Of a DNA stretch of 64,000 bases, positions 33,549-42,381 are shown in pieces; the stretch's first letter is position 1, and each line of letters opens with the position of its first letter. The notes below the pieces were generated by a model that had not been told where the DNA came from, ran no database searches, and was given only the letters and a program-made list of their open reading frames with translations. The stretch is from Algibacter marinivivus (lineage in GTDB: Bacteria; Bacteroidota; Bacteroidia; Flavobacteriales; Flavobacteriaceae), in the NCBI RefSeq assembly GCF_003143755.1, contig NZ_QFRI01000001.1, forward strand, positions 682,001 through 746,000, given 5' to 3'. The position numbers and the translations under genes were made by a program.

Positions 33549-35321
33549 CTAAACAATCTCCATTTTCTTCAATAAAAACGATGCATTCATATTTTGACAA
33601 ATTCCTACCTTCAATTTATAATCAAAATGAAGTTCATCATTGATAATTTCAGCATCAAAATAATAATTTTTCACATCGTTAAGTTCTTTCGCAATATCAC
33701 ATAAACTTAAATCATGGGTTGCTATTATCCCTGTGGCATTTGAAGCCACCAGTTTTTCAACAAACTTTTTAGATCCAATAGCTTTATCAGTACTATTCGT
33801 TCCTTTTAAAATTTCATCTAAAACAATAAAATAAGGTTCTTTCTGAATAGCATCAACAATAAATTTGAGACGTGTTAATTCTGAAAAGAAATACGAACTA
33901 TCATCAGTTAAAGAATCTGAAGTTCGCATGCTTGTAATTAATTTTACTGGCGAATACTCGCTCGATTTAGCACAAACTGGCAATCCGATATTAGCCATAA
34001 CAATATGCAAAGAAACGGTTCTTAAAAACGTACTCTTTCCTGCCATATTAGCACCTGTAACTATAAAAAATTGCTCGTTATCAATAGTTAAATCACTATC
34101 AATACGCTTTTCTTTGTTTAATAATGGATGCCCTAAGTTTTCTGCTTTAATAACAGCCTTATCTTCTAAAATATTTGGATATATAAAGTCTGGATGGTTA
34201 TATGCATAATTACCTAAAGAGTTATAAGCATCGAAAAACGAAACCACTTCAAACCAATCAGACACTTTATCTCTGTATTTAGAAATCCATTGGTCAATAT
34301 TATAACTATTCTTAATATCTGTTAGAAAATAGCCATTCCCAAAAATAGCACCTATAATATTATTTCGATTATCTAAAGCATCCAAAGCCCTTGAGAAGGC
34401 TTTAAAAATATCTGAAGCTTTTTTATCTCCCGATTGAATTTGTTTTTGCTTTTCTTGCAATAACTGTGATGAAAAAGATTCATTTTCAATAAAATCTAGC
34501 AACAATGCATACTGCCTAAATGTATCTCTAACCTTATCTGTGTTGGAAGAAAGGCTGTTTATTTTTTTAAGATACTTTCCTGTAATAGCAAAACCTACAA
34601 ATATCCAATACCCTATTAAAGCTTGATTTGTAATTATACCAAGAACCGTTAGAATTAAAATAGTTATTGTACTCAAGCCAAAAACCAATGGTAACCACGA
34701 CATATATTTAGGCAAAAATGGTTTATGATTTTGTAACCAACTAATAATACTTTTCGCTGGCGTTTCAATTTCAACTAAATTAGAAGTAGCGGAGTAATAT
34801 TGTCGCCATTTTGGTTTTACACTTAACTCTTTAATCGCTTCTTGACGCAATTTAATATTACTTACATCATTAGCTTTTAATGCATTGACCAATTGTTGTG
34901 TTCCTTCAAAAACGGTTGTTCTATTAATAAACTGAAAGAAAGAACCGCGTCCAAATAAATCAATATCTAAACTATAACAATGATTTGGGTCTTGGAATTC
35001 TGAACCATCATTTCTATCGTGAAAATCACCAGAAAAAACTTTAATTTCTTCTTCATTAATCTTTACCAAAGCTCTGTTAAAGTCGCGTTCACGTTTTATA
35101 TCAGTATATCTTGAAAGCAAATAGATAAACACAATAATACCTAAAACAGCAATAGGAACTGCTATTTGCCATTGATTAAAAAAGAAATAAACACCAACAC
35201 CAGTGACTGTGAATACCAATAAACGAAGCGTGCTTAAACCCGTCATTTGTTTGTACAAACTTTTAACCTCGGCTTGATATTTCTTTAGATGTTTTTTATA
35301 GTATTTTAATGGGGTTTTCAT
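33549..35321 (-). CDS. Membrane-anchored MutS-like ATPase
   Basis: A 590-residue protein with hydrophobic segments at about 30-70 and 210-255 and a MutS-type domain V at the C-terminal end: Walker A TGANMAGKST at about 421-430, the Q-loop/switch MRTSDSLTDDSSYFFSELTRL, Walker B YFIVLDEILKGTNS around 500, and GIIATHDLSL. It has no MutS mismatch-reading domain I and also no SMR nuclease. This is the MutS-related subgroup common in Bacteroidota. The membrane helices argue against a mismatch-repair role; what it pulls or opens is unknown. Confidence 0.85.
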   Translation of the reverse strand: MKTPLKYYKKHLKKYQAEVKSLYKQMTGLSTLRLLVFTVTGVGVYFFFNQWQIAVPIAVLGIIVFIYLLSRYTDIKRERDFNRALVKINEEEIKVFSGDFHDRNDGSEFQDPNHCYSLDIDLFGRGSFFQFINRTTVFEGTQQLVNALKANDVSNIKLRQEAIKELSVKPKWRQYYSATSNLVEIETPAKSIISWLQNHKPFLPKYMSWLPLVFGLSTITILILTVLGIITNQALIGYWIFVGFAITGKYLKKINSLSSNTDKVRDTFRQYALLLDFIENESFSSQLLQEKQKQIQSGDKKASDIFKAFSRALDALDNRNNIIGAIFGNGYFLTDIKNSYNIDQWISKYRDKVSDWFEVVSFFDAYNSLGNYAYNHPDFIYPNILEDKAVIKAENLGHPLLNKEKRIDSDLTIDNEQFFIVTGANMAGKSTFLRTVSLHIVMANIGLPVCAKSSEYSPVKLITSMRTSDSLTDDSSYFFSELTRLKFIVDAIQKEPYFIVLDEILKGTNSTDKAIGSKKFVEKLVASNATGIIATHDLSLCDIAKELNDVKNYYFDAEIINDELHFDYKLKVGICQNMNASFLLKKMEIV

Positions 35322-35350
35322 GATGCTTAAATCTGATATAAAGAAACAAA

Positions 35351-35377
35351 AAAGCCTCGAAATAAAATCGAGGCTTT
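35351..35377 (-). terminator. Rho-independent terminator of the YugP-like gene
   Basis: AAAGCCTCGA (35351-35360) pairs with TCGAGGCTTT (35368-35377); on the minus strand the stem is followed by a T-run. It separates the zinc protease gene from the MutS-like gene. Confidence 0.85.
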
Positions 35378-35397
35378 ACTTTTATTTTTTAATACTA

Positions 35398-36090
35398 TTA
35401 ATCTCTTCCAAAAACTTGAAGCGCCCAATACAACAGGTTTGCTAAAGCGCCAATGGCAGCAACTAAATATGTTCTAGCTGCCCATTTAAGTGCATCTTCA
35501 GATCCTTTATATTCTTCTGGAGTTACCATGTTTTTATTTTTTAACCAAGCTAAAGCTCTGTTACTTGCGTCGTATTCAACAGGTAAAGTAATAAAGCTAA
35601 ATAAAGTAGCAGCTCCCATAAAAACTACACCTAAAACGGCAACCCACCAGCCTAAACCAAGTCCAGCTGCACCACCTAATACTAAACCTCCAATAATTAG
35701 CCATTGAGACATCCCAGAAGTCACACTAACCATAGGCACTAATGTTGAACGCATTTGCAACCAACTATATGCTTGCGCATGCTGTACGGCATGTCCGCAT
35801 TCATGAGCAGCAACTGCCGCTGCAGCTGCATTACGCTGATTGTATACCGCTTCACTTAAATTAACCGTTTTATTTTTTGGGTTATAGTGGTCTGTTAAAC
35901 GTCCTGGTGTTGAGATAACCTCAACATCACTTATTCCATGATCTGCTAACATTTTTTCAGCAATCTCAGCACCACTCATACCATTTCTTAGTTGTGTTTT
36001 AGAGTACTTAGCAAACTTTCGCTTTAAAGTATTACTAACTAACCAACTTACTAAAGCAACAGCTCCTATTAATATATAATATCCAAACAT
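35398..36090 (-). CDS. YugP-like zinc metallopeptidase (membrane)
   Basis: A 230-residue membrane protein. The catalytic zinc-binding HEXXH is in AAAAVAAHECGHAVQHAQ (about residues 90-106), and the helices flanking it (residues 1-17, 125-165 and 205-225) anchor it. The order TPGRLTDHYNPKNKTVNLSEAVYN before the HEXXH and LPVEYDASNRAL after it are the PF04298-type signature. Substrates of YugP-family proteases are not known. It is a single gene with its own -7 element and terminator. Confidence 0.92.
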   Translation of the reverse strand: MFGYYILIGAVALVSWLVSNTLKRKFAKYSKTQLRNGMSGAEIAEKMLADHGISDVEVISTPGRLTDHYNPKNKTVNLSEAVYNQRNAAAAAVAAHECGHAVQHAQAYSWLQMRSTLVPMVSVTSGMSQWLIIGGLVLGGAAGLGLGWWVAVLGVVFMGAATLFSFITLPVEYDASNRALAWLKNKNMVTPEEYKGSEDALKWAARTYLVAAIGALANLLYWALQVFGRD

Positions 36091-36122
36091 TTTTTTAGTT
36101 TTTAAATTCTAATTAAATATAG

Positions 36123-36130
36123 CAAAAATA
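36123..36130 (-). promoter_or_regulatory. Promoter -7 element for the YugP-like gene
   Basis: The minus strand reads TATTTTTG, a TAnnTTTG match, 33 bases before the start. Confidence 0.5.
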
Positions 36131-36180
36131 ACGCCAATATTATAAACTGAATATTTGTCATATATAATAGTAAAATAAAA

Positions 36181-36214
36181 AACGCCTAACTCTCAACAAC
36201 AAGAATTAGACGTT
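36181..36214 (-). terminator. Rho-independent terminator after ald
   Basis: On the minus strand AACGTCTAA pairs with TTAGGCGTT (one G-U) and is followed by TTTTTATTTTA. It lies about 30 bases after the ald stop. Confidence 0.75.
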
Positions 36215-36242
36215 TCTCTAACTAAACTACTAAATTAAACTC

Positions 36243-37337
36243 TTAAGCCATTTGCATATCAAATGCTTCGGCAATTTCTTTATATACTATTTTTCCTTTC
36301 ACAATATTTAATCCTTTGGCTAAAGATGCATTGTTATCGCATGCTTTTTCCCAGCCATCATTTGCTAATTTAATAACATAAGGTAAGGTTACATTTGTTA
36401 ATCCTACAGTAGATGTATAAGGTACAGCTCCAGGCATATTAGCTACAGAATAATGTACTACATCATCTATAATATACGTTGGTTCCTCATGTGTTGTAGG
36501 CTTAGTTGTTTCAAAACAACCACCTTGATCTACAGCAACATCAACAATTACAGTTCCAGGACGCATATCTTTAAGCATATCTTTTGTGATTAATTTAGGA
36601 GCTTTTGCTCCTTTAATTAATACACCTCCAATAATCAAATCTGTTTTTGGCAAATGTCTTCTGATATTATATTCACTAGAAAATTCTGTATTAACGTTGG
36701 CAGGCATAATATCTGCTATGTAACGTAATTGCTTCATGTTAATATCCATAATAGTAACATTAGCACCTAAACCAGCAGCCATTTTAGCAGCTTGAATACC
36801 TACTACGCCTCCACCTAAAACCATAACATGAGCTGGTGGTACACCAGGAATACCTCCTAGAAGAATACCGCGCCCTTTAATTGGTTTTTCCAAATATTTT
36901 GCACCTTGTTGCACAGACATTCTACCAGCAACTTCAGACATCGGAATTAATAAAGGGAGTGCGCCATCTTTATCTTCAACAGTTTCATAAGCAATACAAA
37001 TGGCTTTACTATCAATCATTGCATTAGTTAACACCTCACTTGATGCAAAATGAAAATAAGTAAACACCACCTGATTTGGTTTAATCAACTTATATTCTGG
37101 CTCAATTGGTTCTTTAACCTTAACAATCATTTCAGCAGCATCATAAACCGCTTCAATAGAATCAACAATGGTTGCACCAGCACCAACATAATCTTCATCA
37201 AGAAAACCACTATTAAAACCAGCGTTTTTTTGTACGTAAACCGTATGGTTTCTTTTCGTTAACTCAAAAACTCCAGAGGGTGTCATGCCCACTCTGTTTT
37301 CATTGTTTTTAATCTCAATAGGAACTCCAATTTTCAT
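36243..37337 (-). CDS. ald: Alanine dehydrogenase
   Basis: A 364-residue NAD-dependent enzyme interconverting alanine and pyruvate + ammonia. The N-terminal MKIGVPIEIKNNENRVGMTPSGV is the family signature; K74/H95-type residues fall in EMIVKVKEPIEPEYKLIKP and TYFHFASS; the Rossmann motif is VMVLGGGVVGIQAAKMAAGLGANV. The glycine-rich loop and the length (about 370 for the family) agree. It has its own promoter and terminator. Confidence 0.95.
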   Translation of the reverse strand: MKIGVPIEIKNNENRVGMTPSGVFELTKRNHTVYVQKNAGFNSGFLDEDYVGAGATIVDSIEAVYDAAEMIVKVKEPIEPEYKLIKPNQVVFTYFHFASSEVLTNAMIDSKAICIAYETVEDKDGALPLLIPMSEVAGRMSVQQGAKYLEKPIKGRGILLGGIPGVPPAHVMVLGGGVVGIQAAKMAAGLGANVTIMDINMKQLRYIADIMPANVNTEFSSEYNIRRHLPKTDLIIGGVLIKGAKAPKLITKDMLKDMRPGTVIVDVAVDQGGCFETTKPTTHEEPTYIIDDVVHYSVANMPGAVPYTSTVGLTNVTLPYVIKLANDGWEKACDNNASLAKGLNIVKGKIVYKEIAEAFDMQMA

Positions 37338-37367
37338 AAATAAGATATTTTAAAGTGAAAACTGGCG

Positions 37368-37375
37368 CAAAATTA
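37368..37375 (-). promoter_or_regulatory. Promoter -7 element for ald
   Basis: The minus strand reads TAATTTTG followed by CGCC, 31 bases before the ald start. The rest of the 37338-37505 gap shows only AT-rich sequence. Confidence 0.6.
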
Positions 37376-37505
37376 TAACAATAATTTCAATATTATAATA
37401 AAAACCATGATTTAATTATGTTTTTTTCATCAAAAAACACGTTTAACTAATTAAACTATAATTTACATCAATTTAATAGGAATTCATTTATAGGCGAAGA
37501 AAAAC

Positions 37506-37766
37506 CTATTTTTTAGTATACTTTACTTTAAAGTACATCAATAAAAACGAAGAAATAACAGTAATACTATTCGCAAAAATCATCGATGGGCTATTCTTTA
37601 AAATACCATACCACAACCACATTACAATACCAATAAAAAAAATCACTAACATGGGCAGCGACAAACTAGAAACATCCTTAGTACGCCACGTTTTATAAAC
37701 CTGTGGAAGAAACGCAGCCGTAGTCAAAATAGCAGCTGCAAAACCAATAATTTCAGTATTATCCAT
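37506..37766 (-). CDS. SemiSWEET-family sugar transporter subunit
   Basis: An 86-residue protein with three hydrophobic helices (about 5-20, 38-58, 63-80) and the PQ-loop motif FLPQVYKTWRTKDVSSLSL. SemiSWEETs work as dimers of three-helix bundles and passively carry sugars through the inner membrane. The conserved LWYGILKNSPSMIFANSI carries the Trp and Asn typical of the substrate site. It is downstream of leuS on the same strand, separated by repeat copy 4. Confidence 0.9.
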   Translation of the reverse strand: MDNTEIIGFAAAILTTAAFLPQVYKTWRTKDVSSLSLPMLVIFFIGIVMWLWYGILKNSPSMIFANSITVISSFLLMYFKVKYTKK

Positions 37767-37793
37767 AGGTTTTTTTTAAAAGTTTAATAATTT

Positions 37794-37894
37794 GGGCGTT
37801 ACCACAAGGGTCGGGCTATCCGTTACAAGTCCTCGCACTTCTCCCGATAGCTATCGGGATCAGGCTGTGGGCTTTCCACTGCTATCCCTAACGC
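37794..37894 (+). repeat. Dispersed GCGTTA-ended element, copy 4
   Basis: A 101-bp copy, from GGGCGTTACCACAAGGGTCG to GCTATCCCTAACGC. It contains the perfect 16-bp palindrome CCCGATAGCTATCGGG near its centre (37844-37859 region). It is close to copy 2 in sequence and lies in the gap between leuS and the SemiSWEET gene. Confidence 0.88.
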
Positions 37895-37903
37895 AACAAA
37901 ACA

Positions 37904-40900
37904 TTACCCAACAATATTCACAATCTTCCCAGGAACCACAATTACCTTTTTAGGCGTTCGTCCTGCTAATTGTTCTTGTGTTTTTTCGTTTGCTAAAACG
38001 GCTTCTTCAATAGCGTCTTTACTCATATCCAAAGGTAATTCCATAGTAAAACGCATTTTACCATTAAATGAGATTGGGTAATTCTTGCTACTTTCCACTA
38101 AATGACTGGCATCAAATTCTGGGAAAGACGCAGTAGAAATAGAGGCATTATTACCCAACTGGCTCCATAATTCCTCAGCAATATGTGGCGCATAAGGTGA
38201 AATTAAAACCAACAGAGGTTCTAAAATATCCTTGCTAGTACATTTTTGAGCGGTTAACTCATTAGCAGCAATCATAAAGGTAGAAACGGATGTATTAAAC
38301 GAAAAGTTCTCAATATCTTCTTGAACTTTTTTAATGGTTTTATGTAGCGTTTTTAAATTGTCTTTAGTTGGTGTTGCGTCTGTAACTTTCAATCCGTTAT
38401 CATCAGCATATAATTTCCAAAGCTTTTTCAAGAACGAATGTACACCTGTAATACCAGCGGTATTCCATGGCTTGTATTGTTCTAAAGGGCCTAAAAACAT
38501 TTCGTATAAACGTAAACTGTCTGCTCCATAATCTTCAACAATGTTGTCTGGGTTAACCACATTGTATTTTGATTTAGACATTTTTTCAACTTCACGTTTA
38601 CACACATATTTGTTATCCTTGTTTGTTATAAACTCAGCATTCTTGTATTGTTTATCTTCTAATTTCAGTCTTTCCCAATCTAACTCATTTTTAGTATTAA
38701 CATAATCTACCGAAACATGAGTCTTAAAATAATTCATCATCATAGTGTTCACCATAACTTTGCCCTCCAAATTAAATTTAGATATATCTTCAAGAATTGG
38801 ATTTAAAAGATGAGAAATTAAATTTTCTCTTAGTTGCATGTGTTCTAATTCTTCGTCATTTTCAGGCTTATTAAATGTTTTTCTAAGATAAGTTGTTACA
38901 TCATTACTGAAATACATGTCTTTTATTATGGTATATTTATCTCTTAAATATGTGATGTTTTTCACATCTTCTTTAGAGATATCATTTTTGGAATCAACTA
39001 CTTTTCCAAAGTTAAAACCGACCCTGTGAACGAAAGCAGATTCACCCAAAATCATCCCTTGATTAATCAGCTTTTTAGCATATTCATCCTTAGGCACAAC
39101 ACCTTTATCAAACAAGAATTTTTGCCAAAAACGAGAGTATAATAAATGTCCTGTAGCATGCTCGCTTCCACCTATATACAAATCAACATCTTGCCAATAG
39201 TCCATCGCTTCTTTTGAAGCTATTTCATTTTGGTTATCTGGATCCATATAACGCATAAAATAGAATGAGCTTCCTGCCCACCCTGGCATGGTATTCAATT
39301 CTAAAGGATGTATCGTTTCGTTATCAATCAAATCATTTGAAACCACTTCATTCTTCTCGGTATCCCAAGCCCAAACACTGGCATTCCCTAGTGGTGGTTC
39401 GCCTGTTTCGGTTGGCAAATACTTTTCAACTTCTGGAAGTTTAATGGGTAAATGCGCTACATCAATCATTTGTGGTAAACCATTAACATAATACACCGGA
39501 AATGGCTCTCCCCAATAACGCTGACGACTAAACACCGCATCACGCAAACGGTAATTGGTTTTACCTTCGCCTTGTCCTATTTGCTCCAACTCGTAAATAG
39601 CGCGTTTGGTGGCTTTTTTATAATTCATCCCGTTTAGGAAATCACTATTACCAATAACGGTTTTTGCTTTATCTGAAAACGCTTCTTCTGAAATATCAAC
39701 CCCTTCAAAAATATTAGGAATCGGAATATTAAAATGTTTTGCAAACGCATAATCACGCTCATCGCCACATGGTACAGACATGACTGCTCCTGTACCGTAA
39801 CCAGCCAAAACATAATCACCAATCCAAATCGGGATTAATTTTTCTGTAAATGGATGAATCGCGTAGGCCCCTGTAAATACTCCTGAAATGGTTTTTACAT
39901 CGGCCATTCTATCGCGCTCGCTACGTTTTGCTGTAGCTTCAATATAGGCATCAACAGCTTCTTTTTGCTCAGGTGTTGTTATTTGTTGAACCAAATCGTG
40001 TTCTGGAGCCAAAGTCATAAAACTTACTCCAAAAATAGTATCAGGTCTTGTGGTAAACACTTCAATTTCATCAGCTTCTTTTACTTCATTTGAAACCACT
40101 TTAAACTTCACTTGTGCTCCAACTGATTTTCCTATCCAGTTACGCTGGCTTTCCTTTAAAGAATCTGTCCAATCAATAGTTTCAAGACCTTGTAGCAAAC
40201 GTTCTGCATAAGCAGAAATACGCATGCTCCACTGGGTCATCTTTTTACGAACCACAGGATGCCCTCCACGTTCAGAAACACCATTTACAATTTCATCGTT
40301 CGCTAAAACCGTTCCTAAAGCAGGACACCAATTCACTTCAGTTTCTGCTAAATACGTTAATCTGTATTGTAATAATATTTTTTGTTGTTCTTCAACAGTA
40401 AATCCATTCCATTCTTCAGCAGTAAATGTCTCTGATTCATTTTCGCAAACCGCATTTATATTTGCATTTCCTGATTCTTCAAAAACATTAACCAAATCTT
40501 TAATAGCAAAAGCTTTTTCATGGTCTTTACAATACCACGATTCAAATAATTGAATAAAAATCCATTGCGTCCATTTATAATAATTCGGATCTGAAGTACG
40601 AACCTCACGAGACCAATCAAATGAAAATCCAATTTGGTCCAATTGACGACGATACGTTTTAATATTCTCAGCAGTTGTAACCGCAGGATGTTGCCCCGTT
40701 TGAATCGCATACTGTTCCGCAGGCAATCCAAAAGAATCATACCCTTGAGGGTGCAACACGTTAAACCCTTGATGCCTCTTGTAGCGTGCATAAATATCTG
40801 AAGCAATATATCCTAAAGGATGACCAACATGTAAACCCGCACCACTTGGGTAAGGAAACATATCCAAAACATAATATTTTGGTTTATTACTCTTATTCTC

Positions 40901-40972
40901 AGCTTTAAATGTTTGATTCTCCGCCCAATATTTTTGCCATTTGGCTTCTATCTCGTTGAAATTGTATGTCAT
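37904..40972 (-). CDS. leuS: Leucyl-tRNA synthetase (extended)
   Basis: A 1022-residue class I synthetase charging tRNA-Leu. The HIGH signature is HVGH in PSGAGLHVGHPLGYIASD (near 47-50) and KMSKS is near residue 796. The editing domain (TTRPDTIFGVSFMTLAPEHDL, GTGAVMSVPCGDERDYAF) is complete. The enzyme is about 160 residues longer than the 860-residue E. coli form. Much of the excess lies between LINQGMILGESAF (about 633) and KMSKS: roughly 145 residues of charged sequence containing KDISKEDVKNITYLRDKY. It has its own promoter. Confidence 0.95.
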   Translation of the reverse strand: MTYNFNEIEAKWQKYWAENQTFKAENKSNKPKYYVLDMFPYPSGAGLHVGHPLGYIASDIYARYKRHQGFNVLHPQGYDSFGLPAEQYAIQTGQHPAVTTAENIKTYRRQLDQIGFSFDWSREVRTSDPNYYKWTQWIFIQLFESWYCKDHEKAFAIKDLVNVFEESGNANINAVCENESETFTAEEWNGFTVEEQQKILLQYRLTYLAETEVNWCPALGTVLANDEIVNGVSERGGHPVVRKKMTQWSMRISAYAERLLQGLETIDWTDSLKESQRNWIGKSVGAQVKFKVVSNEVKEADEIEVFTTRPDTIFGVSFMTLAPEHDLVQQITTPEQKEAVDAYIEATAKRSERDRMADVKTISGVFTGAYAIHPFTEKLIPIWIGDYVLAGYGTGAVMSVPCGDERDYAFAKHFNIPIPNIFEGVDISEEAFSDKAKTVIGNSDFLNGMNYKKATKRAIYELEQIGQGEGKTNYRLRDAVFSRQRYWGEPFPVYYVNGLPQMIDVAHLPIKLPEVEKYLPTETGEPPLGNASVWAWDTEKNEVVSNDLIDNETIHPLELNTMPGWAGSSFYFMRYMDPDNQNEIASKEAMDYWQDVDLYIGGSEHATGHLLYSRFWQKFLFDKGVVPKDEYAKKLINQGMILGESAFVHRVGFNFGKVVDSKNDISKEDVKNITYLRDKYTIIKDMYFSNDVTTYLRKTFNKPENDEELEHMQLRENLISHLLNPILEDISKFNLEGKVMVNTMMMNYFKTHVSVDYVNTKNELDWERLKLEDKQYKNAEFITNKDNKYVCKREVEKMSKSKYNVVNPDNIVEDYGADSLRLYEMFLGPLEQYKPWNTAGITGVHSFLKKLWKLYADDNGLKVTDATPTKDNLKTLHKTIKKVQEDIENFSFNTSVSTFMIAANELTAQKCTSKDILEPLLVLISPYAPHIAEELWSQLGNNASISTASFPEFDASHLVESSKNYPISFNGKMRFTMELPLDMSKDAIEEAVLANEKTQEQLAGRTPKKVIVVPGKIVNIVG

Positions 40973-40998
40973 TGTAATGAATTCCGCTTAATAAGGCG

Positions 40999-41006
40999 CA
41001 AATTTA
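40999..41006 (-). promoter_or_regulatory. Promoter -7 element for leuS
   Basis: The minus strand reads TAAATTTG followed by CGCC, 27 bases before the leuS start. Confidence 0.6.
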
Positions 41007-41099
41007 AACTTATTATAACAATGTTGAAAGTTTAAACGTTGTAAAGAACAGCGAATTAGAATACTTTATTATTTTTACAGCATTAATCCAATTCCTTAT

Positions 41100-41978
41100 A
41101 TGAGTTCATCTTTTGAAAAGCACCAAAAACGCAGGCTTATCTCTTCATATTTCTCTGTAGTGTTAAGTATTGCTTTAGTATTGTTTTTGCTAGGACTTTT
41201 AGGAATGTTGATACTAAACGCTAAAAAAGTCTCAGACCACTTTAAAGAGCAAGTGGTTGTTACCATTTATTTAAAAGATTCTGCAAAAGAAGTTGAAACC
41301 AAACAACTTGAAAAAAGTTTGGCTATGGCAGATTATGTAAAATCTACCGAATATGTTTCAAAAGAACAGGCTGCCGAATTTATGAAAGCTGAAAACGGCG
41401 AGGATTTTATGGATTTTGTTGGCTACAATCCGCTTCAAAACTCTATCGACGTGCATTTAAAAGCAGATTTTGTAACCTCAGAACATCTTGAGAAAATTTC
41501 CGCTGAAGCAACAAGCAAAAACTTTGTTGAAGAAGTCACTTATGATAACGACCTCGTTAACCTCATGAATGACAACGTTAAGAAAATCAGTTTCTGGGTT
41601 CTTATTATTAGTGGCATTTTCACTTTAATAGCGGTTTTATTGATTAATAGTTCCATAAGATTAGCTGTGTATTCTAAACGATTTACTATAAAAACCATGC
41701 AAATGGTTGGTGCAACAAAACGTTTCATTAGACGTCCGTTTGTTTGGAAAAGTGTACGCTTAGGAATGATTGGTGCTGTTTTAGCATTAATTGGAATGGC
41801 AATAGTTTTATACTATTTAAATAAAACCTTCATTGAATTAGAACTATTAAGCAACCCTATTTTAGTAGGACTACTATTTGTTTTTATTTTCGCTTTAGGT
41901 ATTATTATTACTTGGATAAGTACACATTTTGCAACACAACGTTTCTTGAATTTAAAGACGGATGAGTTGTATTATTAA
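41100..41978 (+). CDS. ftsX: Cell-division permease-like protein FtsX
   Basis: A 292-residue inner-membrane protein with the FtsX layout: a cytoplasmic N-tail, TM1 (about 18-40), a large extracytoplasmic domain (about 45-165, starting EQVVVTIYLKDSAKEVETKQL), then three more helices, with VYSKRFTIKTMQMVGATKRFIRRPF as the FtsE-contacting loop. FtsEX couples ATP hydrolysis to septal peptidoglycan hydrolases. ftsE is not in the window. It heads a cluster with DUF3098, uppP and truB that I recall as recurrent in flavobacteria. Confidence 0.93.
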   Translation: MSSSFEKHQKRRLISSYFSVVLSIALVLFLLGLLGMLILNAKKVSDHFKEQVVVTIYLKDSAKEVETKQLEKSLAMADYVKSTEYVSKEQAAEFMKAENGEDFMDFVGYNPLQNSIDVHLKADFVTSEHLEKISAEATSKNFVEEVTYDNDLVNLMNDNVKKISFWVLIISGIFTLIAVLLINSSIRLAVYSKRFTIKTMQMVGATKRFIRRPFVWKSVRLGMIGAVLALIGMAIVLYYLNKTFIELELLSNPILVGLLFVFIFALGIIITWISTHFATQRFLNLKTDELYY

Positions 41979-42067
41979 TTATTGATGCTATAAATTACAA
42001 AACCATTAACAACTTAGTTTTAAATAAATCGTTTAATTTGCAGTAAATTATTCTACGTAAAATAATC

Positions 42068-42322
42068 ATGGGAGAAAAAAAACGTAAAGAAGCCTCTAAA
42101 CCAACTTTTGTATTTGGTAAGAAAAACTACAAATTCATGTTTATTGGATTAGCTATTATTGCACTTGGCTTTATTTTAATGGCTGGTGGCGGTAGTGACG
42201 ACCCAAATGTTTTTAATCCTGAAATTTTTCATTGGAGACGTATCCGACTTGCTCCAACTTTAATTCTTATAGGTTTTGGTATTCAGATTTATGCGATTTT
42301 ATTAAATCCCTACAAGAAATAA
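42068..42322 (+). CDS. DUF3098 small membrane protein
   Basis: An 84-residue protein with two hydrophobic helices (about 27-42 and 59-79) and a Lys-rich cytoplasmic N-terminus. The segment FGKKNYKFMFIGLAIIALGFILMAGG and the motif NPEIFHWRRIRLAPTLILIG are the DUF3098 signature. Such proteins sit between ftsX and uppP in this phylum, suggesting a role in division or wall synthesis; none is established. Confidence 0.85.
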   Translation: MGEKKRKEASKPTFVFGKKNYKFMFIGLAIIALGFILMAGGGSDDPNVFNPEIFHWRRIRLAPTLILIGFGIQIYAILLNPYKK

Positions 42323-42381
42323 AAATTCAAATTTAAACCTCGCTTTACTTTTTAATTACTCTATTTTAATACTTTTGCGCT

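Noticed and set aside
39634-40806. Several ORFs in other frames of leuS
   Set aside because: They are shadows of the long leuS frame, with no start context or recognisable domains.
42370-42377. TACTTTTG promoter element ahead of uppP
   Set aside because: It matches the consensus but ends 5 bases before the start codon, so it would give an essentially leaderless mRNA; I mention it in the gene entry but do not list it as a promoter.
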